From contig CAUTML010000001.1 of NCBI GenBank assembly GCA_963539845.1, positions 248,001 to 312,000 on the forward strand: a stretch of 64,000 nt of DNA, given 5' to 3'. Within the stretch, counting starts at the first letter, position 1, and each line of letters starts with the position of its first letter. The notes below the pieces were generated by a model. It ran no database searches. It had not been told where the DNA came from and was given only the letters and a program-made list of their open reading frames with translations. Below, in pieces: positions 45,049-53,605 of the stretch. This stretch comes from CAMUQR01 sp963539845 (GTDB taxonomy: Bacteria > Patescibacteriota > Saccharimonadia > Saccharimonadales > Saccharimonadaceae). The translations under genes and the position numbers were made by a program.

Positions 45049-45080
45049 TATTTGCCATTTTGCCGTAAAAGCTTTATACT
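45049..45080 (+). repeat. 32-bp direct repeat, copy 2 (native topA promoter)
   Basis: Same sequence as 43840-43871 with one C/T change. It ends in TATACT seven bases before the topA ATG and is therefore the topA promoter itself. Confidence 0.9.
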
Positions 45081-45087
45081 TAATTAA

Positions 45088-47454
45088 ATGAAGAATCTAG
45101 TGATTGTCGAGAGCCCCGCCAAGGCCAAAACCATCGAGAAATATCTCGGTAAGGATTTTACAGTGTTGTCTAGCGTTGGTCACATCCGTTCAATTCCCGT
45201 CAAAAGCAAAACACCACCGATCGACATCAAAAATGATTTTAAAACAATTTACGAAATCGATCCCGACAAGAAAAAAGTCATCACCGAACTTAAAAAATCC
45301 GTCAAACAGGCCGAAACTGTTTGGCTAGCAACCGATGAAGACCGCGAAGGAGAGGCGATTGCTTGGCATTTAACTGAGGTATTAAAACTTGATCCCAAGA
45401 CCACCAAACGAATTGTTTTTCATGAAATCACCAAAAGTGCCCTAGAGTCGGCGATTGCCAACCCACGCATCATTGATATGCAACTAGTCAAAGCTCAACA
45501 AGCCCGACAAATTCTTGACCGCCTGGTCGGTTTTGAATTATCGCCAGTTGTCTGGCGCAAGGTGCCTGGTGGCAAAAGCGCCGGTCGCGTTCAGTCGCCA
45601 GCCGTCCGCCTGGTGGTCGAGCGCGAACAGCAAATCCGCGATTTTAGTGCGCAAGCTGACTTTAAAATCACCGGCCAATTCCAAACTAGCGGCGCTGATT
45701 TTAAAGCCGAAGTTAAAACTCGCGCTACCGATCAAGCCGAAGCTCAACAAATTTTAGAGAATTTGATCAATAACCAGTTTATCGTTAGCGAGGCCAAAGC
45801 CAGCGATGCCGAGCGTAACCCGCGAGCACCGTTTACAACTTCGACTTTACAGCAAGAAGCTAACAGCAAATTTGGCTTCAGCTCCAAGCAAACCATGTCG
45901 GCTGCACAAAAACTCTACCAAGCTGGTAAGATCACCTATATGCGAACCGATTCCACCGTGTTATCCAAACAAATCATTGCCTCGGCCCGCGATTACATCA
46001 CCGCCACTTACGGCGAGAAATACCATAAAGCCCGTAATTTCGCCACTAAATCAGCCAGCGCCCAAGAAGCCCACGAAGCGATCCGTCCGACTAATTTGGC
46101 GGTCGAATCCGCTGGTTCCAGCGCTCAAGAGAAAAAGCTCTACGATCTCATCCGCAAACGCACTTTAGCCAGCCAAATGGCTCCCGCTCAGCTCAAAAAG
46201 ACCACTGCCACCATCACTGCCCAACCCGCCGGCACGGCTTTTGTAGCCCAAGGCGAGGTGGTAGCATTCCCAGGTTTTTTGGCATTGTATGAGAATTTAT
46301 CGACCGATCAACCACTGCCAGATTTGCAAGTCAATGACCAAGTGGGATTAATCACCGCCGAAGCCCGCCAAACCTTTAAAAAACCGCCAGCTCGCTACAC
46401 CGAGGGTAGTTTAGTCAAAAAACTTGAGGAATTAGGCATCGGCCGACCATCAACCTATGCCACCATCCTCGACACCATCGTCACGCGCGGCTACGTCTCC
46501 AAAGGTCAAACTGATGGAAAATCCCGCGAGGTGATTTTATTAACCCTAACCGACGGCCAAATTACCACTAGCACCGCTACCGAAAAAACCGGTTCCGACA
46601 AAGGCAAACTAGTCCCGCAACCAATCGGCGAGCTACTCAATACTTTTTTGACGGGACATTTTGATCAAGTGGTGGATTATGATTTTACGGCTAAAGTTGA
46701 GACTGAATTTGACCAAATCGCACACGGCCAGCTCGATAAAGTCAAAATGTTGCGCGATTTCTACGAGCCATTCCATCAACTGATCGAACAATCGGGTGGG
46801 ATTAAACGTTCCGAAGTTTCGATGGAACGTGAGCTTGGCGTTGATCCTAAGACCAAATTACCAGTTTTTGCGAAACTAGGTCGGTTCGGACCGATGATCC
46901 AGCTGGGCAAGGGTGACGACGACACTAAACCACGCTTCGCGCCGATGCCGTTTAACACTAGCCTCAACACCGTTACGCTTGAACAAGCGCTAGAAATGTT
47001 TAACTTACCGCGCACCATTGGCAAAACCACCGATGGACAAGAAATTATTGCCAATGTCGGTCGGTTCGGCCCTTATATTAAAGTCGGTTCGACTTTTGTT
47101 AGCATCAAACACCACGACCCACTAATGATCGACCTCGAGACAGCCCGCCAACTCTATCAAGAAAAAATTGACCAAGAAGCCAAAAAGCACATCGCTGATT
47201 TTGGTCAAATTAAGGTATTAAACGGCCGTTTTGGACCGTATGTCACTGATGGCAATAAAAATGTCAAAATTCCGAAAGATACCGACCCCACCACCATTAC
47301 CCAAGCACAAGCCGAAGAATTGCTCGCCAGCGCCAAAAAAGCCCCCAAAACCGCTTCAACCCGCAAAACCACCAAAACTACCAAAACCGCTCAAAAAGCG
47401 TCTAAAGCCGCCAAAAAAGGCCCTAAAAAGGCTACCAAAACCGCCGTTAAATAA
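45088..47454 (+). CDS. topA: DNA topoisomerase I
   Basis: Type IA topoisomerase of 788 residues that relaxes negative supercoils. Toprim domain at the N-terminus (LVIVESPAKAKTIEKYLG, TDEDREGEAIAWHL), catalytic tyrosine Y284 in ITYMRTDST, HEAIRPTN, and GRPSTYATILDTI. Instead of zinc fingers the C-terminus has three repeats with GRFGP(M/Y) cores (about 600-740), then a Lys/Thr/Ala tail of about 45 residues. TATACT ends seven bases before the ATG and there is no Shine-Dalgarno site, so it is a probable leaderless mRNA. Confidence 0.96.
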   Translation: MKNLVIVESPAKAKTIEKYLGKDFTVLSSVGHIRSIPVKSKTPPIDIKNDFKTIYEIDPDKKKVITELKKSVKQAETVWLATDEDREGEAIAWHLTEVLKLDPKTTKRIVFHEITKSALESAIANPRIIDMQLVKAQQARQILDRLVGFELSPVVWRKVPGGKSAGRVQSPAVRLVVEREQQIRDFSAQADFKITGQFQTSGADFKAEVKTRATDQAEAQQILENLINNQFIVSEAKASDAERNPRAPFTTSTLQQEANSKFGFSSKQTMSAAQKLYQAGKITYMRTDSTVLSKQIIASARDYITATYGEKYHKARNFATKSASAQEAHEAIRPTNLAVESAGSSAQEKKLYDLIRKRTLASQMAPAQLKKTTATITAQPAGTAFVAQGEVVAFPGFLALYENLSTDQPLPDLQVNDQVGLITAEARQTFKKPPARYTEGSLVKKLEELGIGRPSTYATILDTIVTRGYVSKGQTDGKSREVILLTLTDGQITTSTATEKTGSDKGKLVPQPIGELLNTFLTGHFDQVVDYDFTAKVETEFDQIAHGQLDKVKMLRDFYEPFHQLIEQSGGIKRSEVSMERELGVDPKTKLPVFAKLGRFGPMIQLGKGDDDTKPRFAPMPFNTSLNTVTLEQALEMFNLPRTIGKTTDGQEIIANVGRFGPYIKVGSTFVSIKHHDPLMIDLETARQLYQEKIDQEAKKHIADFGQIKVLNGRFGPYVTDGNKNVKIPKDTDPTTITQAQAEELLASAKKAPKTASTRKTTKTTKTAQKASKAAKKGPKKATKTAVK

Positions 47455-47674
47455 TTTTTTAGGGTGCTTTTTGCATTAAATTAGCCGACACTATCAAAAA
47501 CTATCGATTTTTTCCTATTTAAAGACTATTTTTAAAATTTTAGCTATTTTTACAACATTTTATGTTGAAAAAGTCTATTTTATGATATAATTATATATAA
47601 GATAATAATTTAACAAATTTTAAATCGTGCCACAATTTAACCGGCACTCGTCAAACGAAAGGAAAAATTATCTT

Positions 47675-48727
47675 ATGACTGGCAAACAAACATCGGCCGA
47701 GCGTCAAATTTTAACAGATGTAATCAACGATTTACTTGGCTATTTGGAACAAGACCGCGAGCGACAAATTATCACCCGACGCTTTGGCCTGGACGGCAGA
47801 ACCGAAACTCTTGAGCAGATCGGCGAGTTTTTGGGTATTACCCGAGAACGTGTTCGTCAGTTGGAAAAAGCCATTTTAATTCGTTTAAAAATTGCCGCCG
47901 ACGATGGCAAAATCACCAATTTACCAGTTTTTGAAAAACTCGTCGTTCGCCAGCTAACCGAAAACGGTAATATTTTACCCACCAAAACTTTAACGAAGCA
48001 CATCTTCGCCGAACAAATTGACGCTCGCGATAACTTAACCATCGCTTTCATCGCCGAAGTCAGCAACAAATTAGTCTTGATTGACGAAAACGATTCCTAT
48101 ACCCAAGCGATTGCCATCGCCGAATTCGGTGACGCCAAAACCTATCGCAAACAAATCGACGAAATTGTTAAATTAATCAAAACCAACAAACAACCAATCA
48201 GCCTAGACGAACTTGACGCCAAACTCGACTACAACCACCCCAAACAAATCCTAGCTTTAGCTACCGTCTCTAAAAAACTGTCCACTTTAAACGACCTTTG
48301 GGGCTTAGCAACCGACCCGAATGTCAACCCTCGCAACATCAAGGACAAAATCTACGTCGTCCTCAAACAAAACGGTCGACCGATGCACTTCTCAGACATC
48401 GCCAGCCAAATTGCCAGTAGCAATTTTAAACGCAAAAACGTCACCAAACAAGCAATTCACAACGAACTAATTAAAGACAAACGCTTCGTGCTAATCGGGC
48501 GGGGGATTTATGCTCTCAACGAATGGGGCTACAAAAAAGGCACCGTAGCCGACATTATCGCCGACGTTATTAAACAAAACGGTCAACCGATGTATCGTGA
48601 TGATATTGTTAAACAAGTTCTCAAACGACGCAAGGTTAAAGAAACTACCGTCCTATTGAACCTTCAAGCTCGACCAGAGTTTAAACGAGTTGCTAAAGCA
48701 ACTTACGATTTTATTCCCAAAGCTTAA
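47675..48727 (+). CDS. Sigma-70 region 4-like / HARE-HTH DNA-binding protein
   Basis: 350 residues from ATG 47675 (GAAAGGA upstream). Residues 10-75 resemble sigma region 4: ITRRFGLDG, TLEQIGEFLGITRERVRQLEKAIL. This helix-turn-helix reads -35 elements in sigma factors, but regions 2 and 3 are absent. Two segments near 230 and 305 (GRPMHFSDIASQI and GQPMYRDDIVKQVL) match the HARE-HTH domain shared with the RNA polymerase delta subunit. It is likely a transcription regulator that contacts RNA polymerase. The preceding 220-base gap is AT-rich with several TATAAT-like hexamers. Confidence 0.8.
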   Translation: MTGKQTSAERQILTDVINDLLGYLEQDRERQIITRRFGLDGRTETLEQIGEFLGITRERVRQLEKAILIRLKIAADDGKITNLPVFEKLVVRQLTENGNILPTKTLTKHIFAEQIDARDNLTIAFIAEVSNKLVLIDENDSYTQAIAIAEFGDAKTYRKQIDEIVKLIKTNKQPISLDELDAKLDYNHPKQILALATVSKKLSTLNDLWGLATDPNVNPRNIKDKIYVVLKQNGRPMHFSDIASQIASSNFKRKNVTKQAIHNELIKDKRFVLIGRGIYALNEWGYKKGTVADIIADVIKQNGQPMYRDDIVKQVLKRRKVKETTVLLNLQARPEFKRVAKATYDFIPKA

Positions 48728-48822
48728 GACCGCTTTAATACCAACTCCGCGTAAAAGAGCGGGGGAGTTATACAACGCCAAGCGTGATTGAGTTTTTGTG
48801 TAAAATATGAGATAATACGGTT

Positions 48823-51534
48823 ATGTTAGAAATGATTTCCGGCTTAATCAAATTCATTCTGAGTTGGTATGTATGGATGCCAACCGTTACTCTGTTACTC
48901 TATTTGACTTGGCGCAATTACCAAAAACTCGAAACCCAAACTAACGACTCGTTTGCCGAAAGCACGCTACTGATTTTAGAAATCCCTAAAACCAACGACA
49001 AATCTGAGCTAGCTGCTGAACAATTATTCGCTAGTTTGCATGGTATTTTGCGCGATGCCAGCCTGATCGAGACTGGTTTGCCACAAGAGCATCTTAGTTT
49101 TGAAATCGCCACCGTCAACGGCCAAATCACTTTTTATTTATGCTTGCCAAAAACTCTGCGTAATTTTGTGGAAGGTCAAATTTACGCCCAATATCCAAGC
49201 GTTCAAATCAAAACCGCCGATTACGATTACGCGCTCAACACTCACAAACCAGTAATCCACACCGCCGAAGTCAACCTCAAAGAGTCCGAGTTCTTGCCGA
49301 TTCGCACTTTTAATGGTTTTGAAGTTGATCCGCTGGCTGGCATTACCGGTACTTTAGCTAAACTAGAGGACGCTGATGAGGAATTATGGATCCAGATTCT
49401 GATTCGTCCAATTGCTGACTCCTGGCATAAGGATTCCGAAAAATGGGTCAAAGACAACATTAAAGATAAGAAAACCAAATTCACCCCTGATATTAAATGG
49501 TTTTTGACGGCTCTTGGCGCCCTAGCCAAACCACCAGAAGCCGGCGACGCCTCAGATAAACCAGAACTATCCGAACGCGAAAAATTACAAATTGCCGAAG
49601 CCGAGAAAAAAGCCGCCAAGCTTGGTTTCAAAGTTAAAATTCGCATAGTTTACACTGGTAGCAACGAAGACCACGCCCGCTTACGTATGCAATCAATCAT
49701 CGGCACTTTTAAGCAGTTCAACAGCACCAATTTAAATGGTTTTGAGATGTCGCAATCCAGTTTTGACCCAGAAAAAGTCACCGCTTATCAAGCTCGCAGT
49801 TTTAACGACGAAGGCTTTATCTTAAACATCGAAGAATTAGCTAGCGTCTATCACTTGCCTCATACTAACGTCGAGACCCCCAATATCGTCTGGGCTTCGT
49901 CAAAAACCGCTGAACCGCCTTCCAAGCTCCCAATTATTAACCCAAATTCCGCCCCAAATCCCGCCATTTCAGCTTTTGGTATGACTAACTTTCGCGGTGT
50001 TAAACATCAATTCGGTATGCTCCGCAAAGACCGCTCCCGTCACCTCTATATCATCGGCCAAACCGGCGCCGGTAAATCTGGCACCTTGGAGCTGTTGGCA
50101 CTATCTGACATTTATCACAACCAAGGCTACGCCATTATCGACCCCCATGGTGATTTTGCCATCAACAATTTAAAGTTCATCCCCGAGCGCCGAATTAAAG
50201 ACGTGATTTATTTCAATCCAGCCGACACTGCTTTCCCACTTGGCTTTAACCCCCTAGAAATCACTAGTCCCAGCCAGCGTCTCACTGTTTCGTCAGAGGT
50301 AATCGGTGTGTTAAAACGGATGTTTGGCAACTCCTGGGGTCCCCGCCTCGAGCATATTTTGCGCTACACTATTTTAGCTCTTTTGGAACGCCCCGAAACC
50401 ACCATTCTTGACATCACCCGGATGCTCACCGACAAGGATTTCCGTAAAGAAACCCTTAATTATGTCACCGACACGGTTATTTTGCAATTTTGGAAGCTGG
50501 AATTTGCTAGTTGGAACGAAAAATACGCCACCGAGGCCATTGCGCCAGTTCTTAACAAAGTCGGCGCTTTTACCGCTAACCCAATTATTCGTAACATTAT
50601 CGGTCAGCCAAAATCGACTTTTAATATTCGTCAACTGATGGACGAAGGCAAAATCCTAGTCGTCAACCTCTCCAAAGGTCTGATTGGCGAGGATAATGCC
50701 GGCATTTTAGGCGCTTTCTTAGTCACCAAAATCCAGCTAGCCGCTATGAGCCGTTCCGACATCCCCAATATTGCCGATCGCCGACCGTTTTATCTATATG
50801 TCGACGAGTTCCAGAACTTCGCCACTGATTCTTTTGCCACCATTCTGTCTGAAGCTCGTAAATATGCCCTCAACCTGACCGTCGCCAACCAATACATCGC
50901 CCAGATGAGCGACGAAGTCCGCACCGCCGTCTTCGGTAACGTCGGCTCGATGATCTCTTTTCGAGTCTCGGCTGATGACGCGCCACTGTTAGTTAAGCAA
51001 TTCGAACCACAATTTGAGGTCAATGACCTAGTCAATATGCATAACCGCCACTTTATTATGAGCATGATCATTAACGGTGAAAAACAGTCAGCTTTTTCTG
51101 CTTCCACTCTCAATCTGCCTGAGGCGCCAGCTGATTATCTTGACCAAATTATTGATCATAGCCGGCGCCATTATGGTCGCAATCGATCCGAAGTTGAGCA
51201 GGAAATCGCTAGCGTTATCAAAATCCCTGAACAATTTGATACCCCAAGTCGTCAACGTTTTCAGGAAAAAATTAATCGGGCAGGGGACACTAAACACACC
51301 AATCAGCTCGATCTACGCAAAATTAAACCGTCTGAACATCAACCAACCGCAAACACCACTGATTCGTCCGCCACTGGCTACCAGCGCCTCAATCCCCAAA
51401 CGCTTAACGAAATCAAAAGCCTGTTTAGCGAGACCGATTCTGATTCCGAAACCGCTGATCAAACCGTCGCCACCCCCAAAAAGCGTTCCCGACGTCGTCC
51501 ACCGCACGCTAAGACCAAAAATCAACCAAAATAG
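48823..51534 (+). CDS. VirD4/TraG-like (HerA-FtsK superfamily) membrane ATPase
   Basis: 903 residues. One membrane segment near 10-28, an N-terminal domain of about 370 residues of unknown type, then the motor: Walker A G412-QTGAGKS-419, Walker B YLYVDEFQN (D661, E662), and LTVANQYIAQM as a sensor region. The C-terminal 110 residues are Ser/Thr/Gln-rich and basic. The family couples DNA or protein substrates to type IV secretion channels, but no other secretion gene lies in the window; related proteins are frequent in Patescibacteria. GATAAT ends six bases before the ATG, so it is probably leaderless. Confidence 0.85.
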   Translation: MLEMISGLIKFILSWYVWMPTVTLLLYLTWRNYQKLETQTNDSFAESTLLILEIPKTNDKSELAAEQLFASLHGILRDASLIETGLPQEHLSFEIATVNGQITFYLCLPKTLRNFVEGQIYAQYPSVQIKTADYDYALNTHKPVIHTAEVNLKESEFLPIRTFNGFEVDPLAGITGTLAKLEDADEELWIQILIRPIADSWHKDSEKWVKDNIKDKKTKFTPDIKWFLTALGALAKPPEAGDASDKPELSEREKLQIAEAEKKAAKLGFKVKIRIVYTGSNEDHARLRMQSIIGTFKQFNSTNLNGFEMSQSSFDPEKVTAYQARSFNDEGFILNIEELASVYHLPHTNVETPNIVWASSKTAEPPSKLPIINPNSAPNPAISAFGMTNFRGVKHQFGMLRKDRSRHLYIIGQTGAGKSGTLELLALSDIYHNQGYAIIDPHGDFAINNLKFIPERRIKDVIYFNPADTAFPLGFNPLEITSPSQRLTVSSEVIGVLKRMFGNSWGPRLEHILRYTILALLERPETTILDITRMLTDKDFRKETLNYVTDTVILQFWKLEFASWNEKYATEAIAPVLNKVGAFTANPIIRNIIGQPKSTFNIRQLMDEGKILVVNLSKGLIGEDNAGILGAFLVTKIQLAAMSRSDIPNIADRRPFYLYVDEFQNFATDSFATILSEARKYALNLTVANQYIAQMSDEVRTAVFGNVGSMISFRVSADDAPLLVKQFEPQFEVNDLVNMHNRHFIMSMIINGEKQSAFSASTLNLPEAPADYLDQIIDHSRRHYGRNRSEVEQEIASVIKIPEQFDTPSRQRFQEKINRAGDTKHTNQLDLRKIKPSEHQPTANTTDSSATGYQRLNPQTLNEIKSLFSETDSDSETADQTVATPKKRSRRRPPHAKTKNQPK

Positions 51535-51542
51535 CCGATTCT

Positions 51543-51571
51543 CCACCTCTGTTATAACAGAGGTGGTTTTT
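51543..51571 (+). terminator. Intrinsic terminator
   Basis: Ten-base-pair stem CCACCTCTGT/ACAGAGGTGG with loop TATA, followed by TTTTT, nine bases past the ATPase stop. Confidence 0.9.
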
Positions 51572-51653
51572 AGTAAATATCAACGCCAGCGGGGTGGGCG
51601 ACAGCCTTTTTGGTCGAAATGCACTGTTCTAAATTATTCTAAACAACCGTTCT

Positions 51654-51669
51654 GAACAAAAACCGAACT
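51654..51669 (+). repeat. 16-bp direct repeat, copy 1
   Basis: GAACAAAAACCGAACT, repeated exactly at 52466-52481. The preceding CCACCTCTGT of the terminator also recurs near 52445. Confidence 0.8.
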
Positions 51670-51715
51670 TAAACTCTTAGCCAATTTTATCTTAGATAAT
51701 TAAATAACTTAACTA

Positions 51716-51904
51716 GTGCCTAAAACTTTTTTTAAAAAACCAAAATCTAAAGCTAAAAACGCATTAACGAACCCATATCAGCCCAAAATCCGCCAAAATT
51801 TAGCTCATACCGGCACAATAGCTAAAATCAAGGAAAACAAACCCAAAAAACCGCTTAAAGCGCAAATAGGGGCCATAAAACGCGTTTTAGAAGATATTCT
51901 GTAA
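51716..51904 (+). CDS. Possible small basic protein, 62 residues
   Basis: GTG start. The product is about one quarter lysine (KPKSKAKNAL, KENKPKKPLKAQIG) and ends RVLEDIL. There is no Shine-Dalgarno site and only a weak GATAAT upstream. Coding status is uncertain. It lies in the 1-kb gap between the ATPase and the division cluster. Confidence 0.35.
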   Translation: MPKTFFKKPKSKAKNALTNPYQPKIRQNLAHTGTIAKIKENKPKKPLKAQIGAIKRVLEDIL

Positions 51905-52001
51905 TATGGGCTGGTTTTAAACTTTATTTTAGATGAGTATATATTCATGTTTATGTTTATATCTTAATGTCGCACAATGTTTATTTTATGCCATTAAAGA
52001 A

Positions 52002-52185
52002 GTGTCTGCCAGATGATTGGAGCTTCAGCCCACGGTCAGCGCCAATTGCCCCGTAACCCCTACCAAATCCCAGCAGGGAGCTTGTTCCAAGTTTAATCCG
52101 GTCAAAAAACTATCTGCGGTTGAGGTCTGGCACATTAGATCATTGACCACCCCAATTTTATCAAAAATCATCAGGGGAGTTTTGG
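52002..52185 (+). ncRNA. Candidate structured RNA with pseudoknot
   Basis: The plus strand folds into stacked helices: GTG..GCCAGA (52002-52013) with TCTGGCAC (52126-52133), and CTTCAGCC (52023-52030) with GGTTGAGG (52118-52125), which sits directly next to the first on the 3' side. Two G-U pairs in the second helix favour the plus strand over the minus. TTGGA in the bulge can pair with TCCAA (52017-52021, 52086-52090), making a pseudoknot, and TCCC/GGGA forms a small hairpin at 52068-52079. A CCCC/GGGG hairpin with TTTT follows to about 52185. No clear promoter. The minus strand also has an open frame of about 63 codons here, so a decayed gene is the alternative. Confidence 0.45.
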
Positions 52186-52465
52186 TATATTCAGGGGCTG
52201 ATTTGCGCTCCGAAGCTTAATTATTACCAGTTAATAATCAATCGCACCCCATAAGCCTGTCTAATAATTATCACTCTGTTTTTATACTTTTTACAACAAT
52301 TAAGCTCGATTTTAAAAGTTTTCCACAGCTTTGTACATAATTTGCATTTTTTTATTTTTATGCCCTGCTCTATGTTTTTTCAGCCTACCCGCCCTATTTG
52401 ACTTTTTTGATTTTGATATAATAATATATATTTTTTAACCAACCCACCTCTGTATTTTATCAAAC

Positions 52466-52481
52466 GAACAAAAACCGAACT
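52466..52481 (+). repeat. 16-bp direct repeat, copy 2
   Basis: Exact copy of 51654-51669, lying 34 bases upstream of the small RNA promoter at 52515. Confidence 0.8.
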
Positions 52482-52514
52482 AGAGCAGAGACCACGGGGG
52501 AAGCCTAAAAAAGC

Positions 52515-52620
52515 TTGACTTTATTCCCCTGACCTGCTATAATGATTTATATAGCCATTTAGTTGGCTGGCGGATCTTACCCTCCTAGTATTCGCCGGCC
52601 TACCGAGTGGCTATTTTTTA
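52515..52620 (+). ncRNA. Small RNA with CCUCC loop, own promoter and terminator
   Basis: TTGACT (52515-52520), 17 bases, TATAAT (52538-52543). The transcript would start near 52551 and end at the T-run after 52614, about 65-70 bases. ATAGCCA (52551-52557) pairs with TGGCTAT (52608-52614), and GGCTGGCG (52565-52572) pairs fully with CGCCGGCC (52593-52600). The apical loop exposes CCTCCT (52581-52586), complementary to Shine-Dalgarno sequences. No ORF. It converges on ftsQ but hardly overlaps it. It may be a base-pairing regulator of translation. Confidence 0.7.
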
Positions 52621-52627
52621 TGGCTAA

Positions 52628-53605
52628 TTATTTATAAAACACCTTATTAGGCACTCGTACATCAAGATATTGAGGCTTCAAACCTGATTTTTTAAGATAA
52701 TCAAGACTGCGGGTTGCATCTTCAACCTGTTCGACCACATCGCGATCAATAGTCATTTTGAGATACAGATCAAAACCACGCACCTTAAACTCAATTTGAT
52801 GCACCGTGCCAGTTGGAATGCTAGCCGAGGTAATTTGGTAACCTTTGTCATCGCTCAAAGCAATCGCCTGACCGATAAACCGCAAAAACCGCCCGCTGAT
52901 AAGTTGCTGATTTAGTTGTTTAGACTGTTTAATGCCAGATTGATCGTTGATTTCAATCGCTGGCATCTGATGATAATTATCAACAAAAGGCACACCCAGC
53001 GCGTCGACAAAATAGCGTTTTTGATTAACCAGCATCATCGCCACCGGTTTACGAAGTTTTAATTTAAATTTTGTCGGTTGCAAAAACCCACTAGTAATTG
53101 TTGTAATCTCCAGCAATTCTGGGTGGCTAGTTTGGATTGATCGTTCCAAATGCGATTTATCGATGTTAAAAACAAGACGCTCAAAAGGCTGACGTTTCAA
53201 ATAATCAACAATCGCAGTCTGGTATTTAGCGGCGTCTGGTTTAGTTTTAAAATCCGTAAAATCGACTTGAACCTCAAAAACCAAAAAACGCGCCAAAAAC
53301 GCCACCACCACCAGTCCAAACACGCTATATTGCAGTAGTCGCAGGATTTTTTTGCGCCGAGCGCGTAGTTTTTTAAGATTATCCCGCTCCGACGGGTCAT
53401 TATTAGCTCGCAAAGTTTGACCAATATTGAAACTACGGCCCGAAAATGTTGAATAAGTCGTTTCTGAAGCTGGGCGAATAGGCTGTTCATGAGCTAATTG
53501 CGGGGTGTTTTTTGGCGATTCGGTCTTTGATAACGACCGCCGAGCTGGTCGATCAGCCGGCTTTTTGTTGGTTGAATAGTAAAATTTTGGTCGAAAATTA
53601 TTCAT
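52628..53605 (-). CDS. ftsQ: FtsQ/DivIB-like division protein
   Basis: 325 residues, type II membrane protein. About 100 polar residues are cytoplasmic, one membrane helix lies near 92-112, then a POTRA-like region (about 115-190) and a beta domain ending KPQYLDVRVPNKVFYK, typical of FtsQ C-termini. It bridges FtsW/FtsI and FtsL in the divisome. Assignment rests on layout and position as last gene of the division cluster. The start overlaps the murG stop by eight bases. Confidence 0.75.
   Translation of the reverse strand: MNNFRPKFYYSTNKKPADRPARRSLSKTESPKNTPQLAHEQPIRPASETTYSTFSGRSFNIGQTLRANNDPSERDNLKKLRARRKKILRLLQYSVFGLVVVAFLARFLVFEVQVDFTDFKTKPDAAKYQTAIVDYLKRQPFERLVFNIDKSHLERSIQTSHPELLEITTITSGFLQPTKFKLKLRKPVAMMLVNQKRYFVDALGVPFVDNYHQMPAIEINDQSGIKQSKQLNQQLISGRFLRFIGQAIALSDDKGYQITSASIPTGTVHQIEFKVRGFDLYLKMTIDRDVVEQVEDATRSLDYLKKSGLKPQYLDVRVPNKVFYK

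Noticed and set aside
52029..52218. Minus-strand open frame of about 63 codons (contains MIFDKIGVVND).
   Set aside because: No Shine-Dalgarno site or promoter, a TGA interrupts it, and the plus-strand RNA fold explains the region as well. Could be a decayed gene.
52220..52514. AT-rich stretch with a DnaA-box-like TTTTCCACA at 52319-52327, considered as a replication origin.
   Set aside because: Only one near-consensus box, and no dnaA, dnaN or rpmH nearby.
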